From an uncultured Ruminococcus sp. (GTDB lineage: Bacteria > Bacillota > Clostridia > Oscillospirales > Acutalibacteraceae), in assembly GCA_946414115.1 (NCBI GenBank), contig CAMKNF010000117.1:1-6116 (forward strand): DNA of 6,116 nt, given 5' to 3'. The notes below the pieces were generated by a model that had not been told where the DNA came from, ran no database searches, and saw only the letters and a program-made list of their open reading frames with translations. The stretch's first letter is position 1, and each line of letters begins with the position of its first letter. A program made the translations under genes and the position numbers. Shown one piece after another: positions 1-5,502 of the stretch.

Positions 1-657
1 ATTGAGCATAAGGACGTTTTCGGCATAACATTCGAACAGGGCAGAAACGAGCTTAAAATCGACGAAGAAATGCTTATGCAGAACATCGTAACCGATAACA
101 AGGAGCTTCCCGAGGAGGCAAAGCGTGACCTTCTTATCGCTCTTATCACACTTAAATATACTCAGTCAAACTCCGTTTGCTACGCAAAGGGAGGTCAGGC
201 TATCGGCGTAGGCGCAGGACAGCAGTCAAGAATCCACTGCACACGCCTTGCAGGCAACAAGGCTGACATCTGGTTCTTAAGACAGCATCCGAAGGTAATG
301 AACCTCCCGTTTGTTGAGAACATAAGACGTCCCGACAGAGATAACACAATCGACGTATATATTTCAGACGATTACGAGGACGTTCTCGCTGACGGCGTAT
401 GGCAGCAGTTCTTCACAACAAAACCCGAACCCCTCACTAAAGAGGAAAAGAAGGAGTGGCTTGCTAATTTCAGCGGTGTTTCACTCGGCTCTGATGCATT
501 CTTCCCGTTCGGCGACAATATCGAAAGAGCAAAGCGTTCAGGAGTTCAGTACGTTGCACAGCCGGGCGGCTCAATCCGTGACGACAACGTAATTGAAACC
601 TGCAACAAGTACAATATGACAATGTCCTTTACAGGAATCAGACTTTTCCATCACTGA
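1..657 (+). CDS. purH: AICAR transformylase (phosphoribosylaminoimidazolecarboxamide formyltransferase), 3' part, 5' end outside window
   Basis: This gene enters from the left edge in frame 1, so 218 C-terminal residues are visible. The enzyme transfers a formyl group from 10-formyl-tetrahydrofolate to AICAR, giving FAICAR, the penultimate step of IMP synthesis in the cytoplasm. The visible part carries hallmark segments of the AICARFT fold: KYTQSNSVCYAK near residues 52-63, GVGAGQQSRIHCTRLAG near 69-85, GSDAFFPFGDN near 163-173, QPGGSIRDD near 187-195, and the family ending RLFHH. The Asn of the KYTQSNSV segment appears to be the substrate-binding Asn known from human ATIC. The wording is closer to eukaryotic ATIC than to E. 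coli PurH (KFVKSNA-type). In Clostridia this type is often a free-standing transformylase of about 390 residues without the IMP cyclohydrolase domain. Whether such a domain is fused here cannot be seen because the N-terminus is missing. Double stop TGA-TAA; purD follows 14 bases later, so the two are co-transcribed. Confidence 0.93.
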   Translation: MEHKDVFGITFEQGRNELKIDEEMLMQNIVTDNKELPEEAKRDLLIALITLKYTQSNSVCYAKGGQAIGVGAGQQSRIHCTRLAGNKADIWFLRQHPKVMNLPFVENIRRPDRDNTIDVYISDDYEDVLADGVWQQFFTTKPEPLTKEEKKEWLANFSGVSLGSDAFFPFGDNIERAKRSGVQYVAQPGGSIRDDNVIETCNKYNMTMSFTGIRLFHH

Positions 658-671
658 TAAGGGGTGCTGCT

Positions 672-1937
672 ATGAATATATTAATGATTGGCTCGGGCGG
701 CAGAGAACACGCTCTTATCAGAAAGCTTCTTGAAAGTCCGAAATGCACAAAGCTTTACTGCGCCCCCGGTAACGGTGGTATCTCAAGAGATGCCGAAACC
801 GTAAATATCGGTGTAATGGATAAGGAAGCAATGGTTAAGTTTGCAAAGGAAAACGCAATCGACCTTGCATTTGTTGCTCCCGATGATCCGCTTGCCGCAG
901 GTATGGTTGACGCATTTGAAGAGGCAGGAATCCGTGCATTCGGCCCTAACGCAAACGCCGCAATTATTGAGGCATCAAAGGTTTTCTCAAAGAACCTTAT
1001 GAAAAAATACAACATTCCTACTGCAAAATACGAGGTTTTCGATAACGCCGACAAGGCAATTGAGTATGTAAAAGCTGAAAACACTGCTCCCGTAGTTGTC
1101 AAGGCTGACGGTCTTGCGCTCGGCAAGGGCGTTATTATTGCCCAGACAATTGACGAGGCTGTTTCTGCAATCAAGTCGATTATGGAGGACAAGCAGTTCG
1201 GCGACTCGGGCAACAATATTGTTATTGAGGAGTTCTTAACAGGCCCCGAGGTTTCTGTTCTTGCATTTACTGACGGCAAGTGCGTAAAGCCTATGGTAAG
1301 CTCCAAGGATCATAAGCGTGCTTATGACAACGACGAAGGCTTAAACACAGGCGGAATGGGTACAATCAGTCCTAATCCGTATTACACTGACGAGATTGCC
1401 AACGTATGTATGGAAACAATCTTCAAACCCACAATTGAGGCAATGAACAAAGAGGGCAGACCTTTCAAGGGTTGTCTGTACTTTGGCTTGATGATAACTC
1501 CGAACGGCCCAAAAGTTATCGAGTACAACGCACGTTTCGGCGACCCCGAAGCACAGGTTGTTCTTCCCAGACTTAAAACCGACCTTGTTGATATATGCGA
1601 ATCTGTCATTGATGAAAAGCTTTCCGATATTGACATTGAGTGGTATGACGGTGCGGCGGCTTGCGTAGTTATGGCAAGCGGCGGTTATCCCGTTTCCTAC
1701 AAAAAGGGAATAGAGATGTTCGGTCTTGATGATAACGGTCAGGTAGAGGGCGCAACAGTTTACCACGCCGGTACAAAGTATGAAAACGGAAAGTTCTACA
1801 CAAACGGCGGACGTGTTCTCGGCGTAACAGCAAGGGCAGAAACTCTTGATGAAGCACTTGAAAAGGCATATGCCGCAGTTGACAAAATCAAGTTTGAGGG
1901 CGCACACTTCAGACACGATATAGGTAAAACTAAATAA
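672..1937 (+). CDS. purD: Phosphoribosylamine--glycine ligase (GAR synthetase)
   Basis: PurD joins 5-phosphoribosylamine and glycine using ATP to give GAR, ADP and phosphate, the second step of de novo purine synthesis. The protein has 421 residues, the normal full length. The N-terminal nucleotide-fold loop GSGGREHAL is at residues 7-15. The ATP-grasp core follows: VVVKADGLALGKGV at 141-154, GPEVSVLAF around residue 190, the NTGGMGTISP loop at 225-234, and the metal/ATP-binding segment YNARFGDPEAQ at 285-295. The C-terminal subdomain with the GGYP and NGGRVLGVTA segments is intact. The start ATG is preceded by AAGGGGTG at 659-666, a moderate ribosome binding site. It lies directly behind the AICAR transformylase gene and is the last gene of the operon, since a strong hairpin begins 14 bases after its stop. 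No truncation or missing key motif was seen. Confidence 0.98.
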   Translation: MNILMIGSGGREHALIRKLLESPKCTKLYCAPGNGGISRDAETVNIGVMDKEAMVKFAKENAIDLAFVAPDDPLAAGMVDAFEEAGIRAFGPNANAAIIEASKVFSKNLMKKYNIPTAKYEVFDNADKAIEYVKAENTAPVVVKADGLALGKGVIIAQTIDEAVSAIKSIMEDKQFGDSGNNIVIEEFLTGPEVSVLAFTDGKCVKPMVSSKDHKRAYDNDEGLNTGGMGTISPNPYYTDEIANVCMETIFKPTIEAMNKEGRPFKGCLYFGLMITPNGPKVIEYNARFGDPEAQVVLPRLKTDLVDICESVIDEKLSDIDIEWYDGAAACVVMASGGYPVSYKKGIEMFGLDDNGQVEGATVYHAGTKYENGKFYTNGGRVLGVTARAETLDEALEKAYAAVDKIKFEGAHFRHDIGKTK

Positions 1938-1950
1938 TAAAAAATAATAA

Positions 1951-1975
1951 TGCCGCATTCACTGTGAATGCGGCA
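1951..1975. terminator. Bidirectional hairpin terminator between purD and the convergent CBS gene
   Basis: A near-perfect palindrome with 12 bases on each side of a single central T (stem 11 bp with a 3-base loop when folded) sits between the convergent genes. On the plus strand it is followed by TTTCTG and so ends purD with a short U-tract. On the minus strand it is followed by TTATTATTTTTTATT, a better U-rich tract, and so ends the CBS gene. The minus-strand stop codon is at 1959-1961, so the final codons of the CBS protein (MPHSQ) are encoded inside the hairpin. Confidence 0.88.
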
Positions 1976-2366
1976 TTTCTGTAAAGTATTTAATTATATC
2001 CTGTCTTGTCACAATACCGATAAAGCTTCCTCTTGCATCGGTAACGGGAATGAAATTCTGTTTCATTGCCCTTTGCAGCAGCTCGTCCATACTCACGTTA
2101 ATCTTAACGGCAGGGTTAAAATCCTTTCGAATTATGTCACGAACATAATAATGTTCAAGATCCTTTATTCTTTGATTTCCATTGTCAATAATATTGTAAA
2201 GAAAATCACCCTCGTTTACCGTTCCCACATATTCACCGTCAGCGTTGATTACGGGAATCGCAGTGTAGCCGTGAGCACGCATCTTTTCAAGTCCCTGTCT
2301 TAATGTGTAATTATCATAAATATATTTTACAGTGTCCTTTGGTTTAAGGAGCATTATTACGTTCAT
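1959..2366 (-). CDS. Stand-alone two-CBS-domain protein
   Basis: The protein has 135 residues and consists of almost nothing but a pair of CBS motifs (a Bateman module). Such pairs usually bind adenosine nucleotides, and in Firmicutes sometimes cyclic di-AMP. The first CBS covers about residues 8-65, with GYTAIPVIN at 33-41 and YVGTVNEGDFL at 46-56. The second covers about 75-129, with NFIPVTD at 104-110 and FIGIVTRQDII at 115-125. No enzyme or DNA-binding domain is attached, so it probably acts by binding a partner protein. The first repeat, with its GYTAIPV segment, recalls the small CBS proteins DarB/CbpB (B. subtilis YkuL type) that bind c-di-AMP; I infer that link from memory and it is not proven. 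The start ATG has AAAGGAATG upstream. The gene is second in a minus-strand operon, 12 bases after the membrane-protein gene. Its 3' end lies within the terminator hairpin shared with purD. Confidence 0.9.
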   Translation of the reverse strand: MNVIMLLKPKDTVKYIYDNYTLRQGLEKMRAHGYTAIPVINADGEYVGTVNEGDFLYNIIDNGNQRIKDLEHYYVRDIIRKDFNPAVKINVSMDELLQRAMKQNFIPVTDARGSFIGIVTRQDIIKYFTEMPHSQ

Positions 2367-2378
2367 TTTATCATTCCT

Positions 2379-2828
2379 TTAATCTTTAAATGCCTGTGAG
2401 GTCACATACAGCTCACCTATGAGATACACGATTCCTGCCGTCAGAAGCAGTGTTTTAACCTGCAAAAGACCGCTCTGAATCACAATTAATGCGGCGGTAA
2501 TTGTCAGCAGATAAGCAAAGCCCTTTGTTTCCTTTTTAAAGAAAACTATCCACAGAACAACATATATAACAGTCAGCACGGCTGTTGAAATCAGCCAGTA
2601 TGTCTGCATAAGCTCGACAGGTTCAGGAAATCCCTTTTCAAGTATGCCGAGGTTTATTCCCATAAGAAAAAGACTGCAATATTTTCCTGTTCGCTCAATA
2701 TAGAGCATAGCACGGTTGTTAATTGCTCTCAAGTCGTAATTATGAGTTCTTGCATAAACAACGTGAGGAACTGCAAGAATAACTGCAAAAAGCAGTCCGT
2801 AAACATTTACAACATCAAAAAATCCCAT
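2379..2828 (-). CDS. Small multi-pass membrane protein of unknown function
   Basis: I do not recognise this 149-residue protein as a named family. It is strongly hydrophobic, with four or five likely membrane segments at about residues 9-27, 49-64 (short, with a Gly), 78-97, 103-122 and 125-143. A conspicuous hydrophilic loop at about 26-48, carrying R27, H29, R34, R39 and R46, separates the first two segments. It could lie in the cytoplasm by the positive-inside rule. No catalytic motif or cysteine pair was seen, and there is no cleavable signal peptide. The ATG start has AAGGTGA four bases upstream (plus-strand 2833-2839), and a good promoter lies about 30 bases upstream of the start. It is the first gene of a two-gene operon with the CBS protein, which suggests that the CBS protein acts with it or regulates it, though this is inference only. 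The protein looks complete, with normal codon use. Confidence 0.85.
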   Translation of the reverse strand: MGFFDVVNVYGLLFAVILAVPHVVYARTHNYDLRAINNRAMLYIERTGKYCSLFLMGINLGILEKGFPEPVELMQTYWLISTAVLTVIYVVLWIVFFKKETKGFAYLLTITAALIVIQSGLLQVKTLLLTAGIVYLIGELYVTSQAFKD

Positions 2829-2832
2829 TGAA

Positions 2833-2839
2833 TCACCTT
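2833..2839 (-). promoter_or_regulatory. Ribosome binding site of the membrane-protein gene
   Basis: On the minus strand this reads AAGGTGA, followed by TTCA and the ATG. It fixes the start of the 149-residue membrane protein and shows that translation begins only about 20 bases behind the predicted transcription start. Confidence 0.75.
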
Positions 2840-2855
2840 ACAAAATTCTTATTTA

Positions 2856-2884
2856 ATTATACCATATTGCGCCTGTGTTTACAA
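2856..2884 (-). promoter_or_regulatory. Sigma-A-type promoter with extended -10 for the membrane protein/CBS operon
   Basis: Read on the minus strand, TTGTAA (plus coordinates 2879-2884) is followed after exactly 17 bases by a perfect TATAAT (2856-2861). TGG immediately precedes the TATAAT, giving the extended -10 TGnTATAAT. The expected transcription start is near 2849, leaving a leader of roughly 20 bases, too short for a riboswitch. The -35 matches consensus at 4 of 6 positions. Confidence 0.8.
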
Positions 2885-2997
2885 CAATTTAAATCTTAAA
2901 TTTTGATTTTACATATCAAGATATAAGAAAAATGTACTTTTTTACAAAAATGTACGTAGAGTATTACAATACTGTTGCTATTTTTATCTTGCTTTTT
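2885..2997. other. AT-rich divergent intergenic region with small inverted and direct repeats
   Basis: This stretch separates the minus-strand operon promoter from the flippase promoter. An open frame in phase with the flippase gene runs from ATG 2932, but it has no ribosome binding site and its codons are far richer in A and T than the genes around it, so I treat it as non-coding. It holds a direct repeat AAAAATGTAC (2928-2937 and 2946-2955) and an imperfect 22-base palindrome at 2934-2955 with GTAC ends and a T-T mismatch. It also holds a short inverted repeat TTGAT/ATCAA (2903-2907 and 2915-2919). Any of these could be an operator, but none matches a site I know. Confidence 0.4.
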
Positions 2998-3035
2998 TTG
3001 CCAAAACTTTGTATCATATTAATATTGATTATAAT
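2998..3035 (+). promoter_or_regulatory. Probable promoter region of the flippase-like gene
   Basis: Two overlapping options are visible. TTGCCA at 2998-3003 (5 of 6 consensus) with TAATAT at 3020-3025 has a 16-base spacer. A perfect TATAAT at 3030-3035 has only a poor -35 upstream (TTGTAT at 3009-3014, spacer 15). Either would start transcription at about 3032-3042, inside the longest open frame and upstream of the AGGAG site at 3053. This supports translation from TTG 3067 rather than from ATG 2932. Confidence 0.5.
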
Positions 3036-3052
3036 AAGTATATTCTGTTTTC

Positions 3053-3057
3053 AGGAG
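3053..3057 (+). promoter_or_regulatory. Ribosome binding site AGGAG that sets the flippase start at TTG 3067
   Basis: AGGAG lies nine bases before an in-frame TTG. The two upstream in-frame ATG codons (2932 and 2950) have only A/T-rich sequence before them with no Shine-Dalgarno match. The site therefore decides in favour of the shorter protein. Confidence 0.72.
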
Positions 3058-3066
3058 AAGATTATT

Positions 3067-4179
3067 TTGGAAAAGAAGAAAAAGTTCAGAATAAGCGGAA
3101 AGCTTATTTTTAACCTTATTGTGTTTGGCATAACGGTATACCTTGCAGTATTCTTTTTTGCTTCGGAGGACGGACTTATTGACCTTCTTTCAACGCCGAA
3201 CAGCTTTAACCTCGGCTGGATATTCATAGCTTTCCTTGTTTACGATTTCAATATCTTAATTGATACGTTTGTCACGCTGATTTTCGTGCGGTCGCAATAC
3301 AAGGACTTTCGGTTTATTGACGCACTTAAGGTTTCTTTTGTCGGTGTGTTTTTCGGAGCAATAACTCCGTCAAACACAGGCGGACAACCTATGCAGCTTT
3401 ATCTTATGTCAAAAAAGAACATCGGCATAGGCTTCGGCTCTGCCTGTATGACGCAAAAATTCATAGTCTATCAGATTGTCACAACGCTTTTCAGCGTGTT
3501 TGCGGTAATATTCAAATTTGAGTATTTCCAGAGTGCGTTTACAAGCATATGGTCAACCTTATTTATTGTTTTCGGATTTTCCGTTCAGCTTATTGTTACA
3601 GCTCTGTTCCTTGTAGTATCATTCTGTCGGGGAATAACAAATAAGATGATAAAGCTGATTTATAAAATAATGAAAAAGTTCAAGTTTGTAAAGAATCCCG
3701 AAAAGAAAATTGAGCGGCTTTACAACGAAGTTTCAATGTTTCATCAGGCAAACAAGGATTTGTTTAAAAATCCAAAGCTGCTTGTAAGTACATATCTTCT
3801 TGTTATGGTGCAGGTTCTGGCAATTCTTTCGGTTCCGTATTTCATCTACATTTCATTCGGTATGCCCGAGATTGCCGTATCAAGCGGAGCGACAGTTCCT
3901 AATCTTCTTGACTTTATTTGTATTCAGTCATTCGTTCTCTTTACTTCAAATCTCGTGCCGTTACCCGGTGCTTCGGGCGGTGCAGAGCTTGCGTTTACAA
4001 TGTACTTCGGTCAGTTCTTTGTGCTCGGTGGAGTAAACAAAATCAAGCCTGCAATTCTGTTGTGGCGACTCGTTACCTACTACGGCGCAATCGTAATTTC
4101 CGCTCCATTCTCTTATTACACAAAAGATAAAAAAGCGGAAGATAAAAAATTAAAAGAGCTTGAAATGCAAAATGAATAA
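3067..4179 (+). CDS. Flippase-like integral membrane protein (LPG synthase/MprF transmembrane-domain family, YbhN-like)
   Basis: From TTG 3067 the protein has 370 residues. It starts with a basic MEKKKKFR tail and then a membrane segment at about 12-31, as is usual for this family (Pfam LPG_synthase_TM, PF03706). About seven or eight membrane segments follow. Two family signatures are clear: TPSNTGGQP at residues 100-108, and PLPGASGGAE at 298-307. The family includes the lipid-flipping half of MprF and free-standing relatives such as YbhN and AglD-like proteins. Members are thought to move or handle lipids or lipid-linked molecules in the cytoplasmic membrane. No lysyl-transferase (GNAT-like) domain is attached, so lipid aminoacylation by this protein is not expected. 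A longer reading frame opens at ATG 2932 (415 residues), but its extra 45 residues have no ribosome binding site and very AT-rich codons. The tail (about 350-370) is charged, probably cytoplasmic. The gene is a single-gene unit ended by the terminator at 4182-4209. The substrate is unknown. Confidence 0.88.
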   Translation: MEKKKKFRISGKLIFNLIVFGITVYLAVFFFASEDGLIDLLSTPNSFNLGWIFIAFLVYDFNILIDTFVTLIFVRSQYKDFRFIDALKVSFVGVFFGAITPSNTGGQPMQLYLMSKKNIGIGFGSACMTQKFIVYQIVTTLFSVFAVIFKFEYFQSAFTSIWSTLFIVFGFSVQLIVTALFLVVSFCRGITNKMIKLIYKIMKKFKFVKNPEKKIERLYNEVSMFHQANKDLFKNPKLLVSTYLLVMVQVLAILSVPYFIYISFGMPEIAVSSGATVPNLLDFICIQSFVLFTSNLVPLPGASGGAELAFTMYFGQFFVLGGVNKIKPAILLWRLVTYYGAIVISAPFSYYTKDKKAEDKKLKELEMQNE

Positions 4180-4181
4180 TA

Positions 4182-4209
4182 AAAAACGGACGTTTCGGCG
4201 TCCGTTTTT
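4182..4209 (+). terminator. Rho-independent terminator of the flippase-like gene
   Basis: A 7-bp GC-rich stem ACGGACG/CGTCCGT (4186-4192 and 4199-4205) with the loop TTTCGG is extended by four A-T pairs and runs into TTTTT at 4205-4209. It begins three bases after the stop codon. The matching A-tract on the left could make it work in both directions, but no minus-strand gene needs it. Confidence 0.92.
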
Positions 4210-4221
4210 GTATTAATACAG

Positions 4222-4253
4222 TTGAAAACATAATCGTAATATTGTAATATACT
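4222..4253 (+). promoter_or_regulatory. Probable promoter of the Mbeg1-like hydrolase gene
   Basis: TTGAAA at 4222-4227 is followed after 17 bases by TAATAT (4245-4250). A better -10, TATACT at 4248-4253, would need a 20-base spacer. The strong terminator just upstream makes a dedicated promoter here likely. The leader to the start codon would be only about 15-20 bases. Confidence 0.55.
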
Positions 4254-4262
4254 AATATAGAC

Positions 4263-4267
4263 GGAGG
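4263..4267 (+). promoter_or_regulatory. Ribosome binding site GGAGG that sets the hydrolase start at ATG 4275
   Basis: GGAGG (continuing GGAGGTG) lies seven bases before ATG 4275. The in-frame GTG at 4269 lies only one base after the motif, too close for initiation, so the ATG is the start. Confidence 0.8.
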
Positions 4268-4274
4268 TGTGTTT

Positions 4275-5399
4275 ATGCCAAATGTGTTTGATTATTTAGA
4301 CTGGCGTGGGGATTTGAGTATTAAAAACGATGTTTTCAACGACGTTGATGCACTTATATTATCCCGCCTTTCGTATTTTCCCTTTGATGATATTGTATCT
4401 GCCGATATAAATGATAAAATCACAATTAAAAACGCAAGTGATAAATTTTTTGCGACAGATTTAAATAACGATAAAATCCTCTGGGAGGGTGACGCAGAGC
4501 TTTTGAAAGCCTGTGCAGAGTCAGATCGTTTTAAAAATATGAAGCTTTCGGGCTATGTGAACATAGTCGAGAGGGAAAAGCAAATGCAGTTTTCGGCTGT
4601 TGTCATTGAAATAACCGAAAACTGCCGCTATATTTCTTACCGTGGAACTGATAACACTCTTGTCGGCTGGCAGGAGGATTTTAATATGTATTATATGTTT
4701 CCTCTGCCGTCACAGCTGACAGCGCTTAAATATCTTGAACAGGCGGCAAAAAGCCTGAACGGCACATTTATCCTCGGCGGTCACTCGAAGGGAGGAAACC
4801 TTGCAGTTTATGCGTCAATTTTCTGCAACTCCGAAATACAAAAAAGGATTGACGGAGTGTACAACCACGATGGGCCGGGATTTGACAAAGAAGTGATTGA
4901 ACAGAACAGCTATAAGTTTATGATAAGTAAAATCCATACCTATGTACCGCAGTCGTCAATTTTCGGAATGATGTTTGAACACGCAGAAGAATATACAATC
5001 GTAAAAAGCACGCAAAAAGGATTTTTACAGCACGATATTTATTCGTGGGAGATAAAGCGAAATCACCTTGAAACGCTCAATACAATGACAAACACAAGCA
5101 CATTTTTCGACCATACTCTTACAGAGCTTGTGTCGGATATGGACGAACAGCAGAGAAAGGCATTTATTGAGGGTGTGTTTTCACTGCTTGAAAATACAGA
5201 GGATAAAACATTTAACGAGATAGCAGAGAACTGGAAGTCAAATTCGGGCAAAATTTTCAAGTCGCTTAAAAATATGGACAACAAAACAAGATCGCTTATT
5301 ATTTCAACTCTGCTGAATCTTATAAGATGCGCTAAAAATAATTTTTCCGACATAAACCCTTTGCTGAAGAAAAACAGAAAGAACAAGGATAATAAGTAA
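4275..5399 (+). CDS. Mbeg1-like / DUF2974 alpha/beta-hydrolase family protein
   Basis: The protein has 374 residues from ATG 4275, beginning MPNVFDYLDWRGDLS, a typical opening of the DUF2974 (PF11187, 'Mbeg1-like') family common in gut Clostridia. Its lipase-like fold is shown by ISYRGTDNTLVGWQEDFNM in the first half and by the nucleophile elbow GGHSKGGNLAVYA, with the presumed catalytic Ser at residue 171. NHDGPGFD follows, with D199 a candidate acid, and then LQHDIYSW with H253 a candidate base. The Asp and His assignments are my inference from position and conservation. The segments Ser-Asp-His occur in the order expected of a class-3-lipase-like enzyme. No signal peptide or membrane segment was seen, so it is probably cytoplasmic. 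The last 100 residues are charged and probably helical, ending in a Lys/Asn-rich tail (KKNRKNKDNK). The reaction and substrate are unknown; lipid or acyl-ester hydrolysis is only a fold-based guess. It is a single-gene unit with its own promoter, and no strong terminator follows it. Confidence 0.9.
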   Translation: MPNVFDYLDWRGDLSIKNDVFNDVDALILSRLSYFPFDDIVSADINDKITIKNASDKFFATDLNNDKILWEGDAELLKACAESDRFKNMKLSGYVNIVEREKQMQFSAVVIEITENCRYISYRGTDNTLVGWQEDFNMYYMFPLPSQLTALKYLEQAAKSLNGTFILGGHSKGGNLAVYASIFCNSEIQKRIDGVYNHDGPGFDKEVIEQNSYKFMISKIHTYVPQSSIFGMMFEHAEEYTIVKSTQKGFLQHDIYSWEIKRNHLETLNTMTNTSTFFDHTLTELVSDMDEQQRKAFIEGVFSLLENTEDKTFNEIAENWKSNSGKIFKSLKNMDNKTRSLIISTLLNLIRCAKNNFSDINPLLKKNRKNKDNK

Positions 5400-5414
5400 T
5401 AATTATATAATTAT
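5399..5414. repeat. A/T-only 16-base palindrome after the hydrolase gene
   Basis: ATAATTATATAATTAT is a perfect palindrome lying on the last base of the hydrolase stop codon and just beyond it. A hairpin made only of A-T pairs is weak and no U-tract follows, so it is not a convincing terminator. It could be an operator upstream of the pyrophosphatase promoter, or chance in AT-rich DNA. Confidence 0.3.
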
Positions 5415-5429
5415 AAAACACAGGTTTCC

Positions 5430-5458
5430 TTGACAATGTGTGTTGCTTAATTTATAAT
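5430..5458 (+). promoter_or_regulatory. Perfect-consensus sigma-A promoter of the pyrophosphatase gene
   Basis: TTGACA at 5430-5435 and TATAAT at 5453-5458 are both exact consensus, separated by the ideal 17 bases. Transcription should start near 5465, giving a leader of about 38 bases before ATG 5503. This predicts strong constitutive expression, fitting a housekeeping enzyme. Confidence 0.93.
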
Positions 5459-5486
5459 AATGCTAATGGGTATTAAAGTATTTAAG

Positions 5487-5494
5487 AAGGGTGA
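5487..5494 (+). promoter_or_regulatory. Ribosome binding site AAGGGTGA that sets the pyrophosphatase start at ATG 5503
   Basis: The motif ends eight bases before ATG 5503. The alternative in-frame GTG at 5491 lies within the motif itself and cannot use it, so the longer version with MKKI added at the front is unlikely. Confidence 0.78.
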
Positions 5495-5502
5495 AGAAGA
5501 TT

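Noticed and set aside
755..1958. Long antisense open frames opposite purD (for example 755-1306, 1341-1958, 1382-1636, 1669-1869)
   Set aside because: They lie wholly opposite a well-supported purD, have no ribosome binding sites or recognisable domains, and are explained by the codon bias of the sense gene.
1968..2303. Plus-strand open frame opposite the CBS gene
   Set aside because: Its product has no domain signature, while the minus strand encodes a clear CBS pair. It is a shadow frame.
2829..2931. Riboswitch or structured RNA in the divergent intergenic region
   Set aside because: The sequence is AT-rich with only tiny inverted repeats. The minus-strand leader is about 20 bases and the plus-strand leader about 25-35 bases, too short for known riboswitches.
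3800..4130. Two small plus-strand frames inside the flippase gene
   Set aside because: They are out of frame with a conserved membrane protein, rich in Cys, Arg and Ser as shadow frames often are, and lack ribosome binding sites.
4269..4274. GTG start for the hydrolase two codons upstream
   Set aside because: It is only one base from GGAGG. The ATG at 4275 has the correct spacing and matches the family's usual N-terminus.
5491..5502. GTG start giving an MKKI extension to the pyrophosphatase
   Set aside because: The GTG lies inside the ribosome binding motif. The family start MNIWHD falls at ATG 5503.
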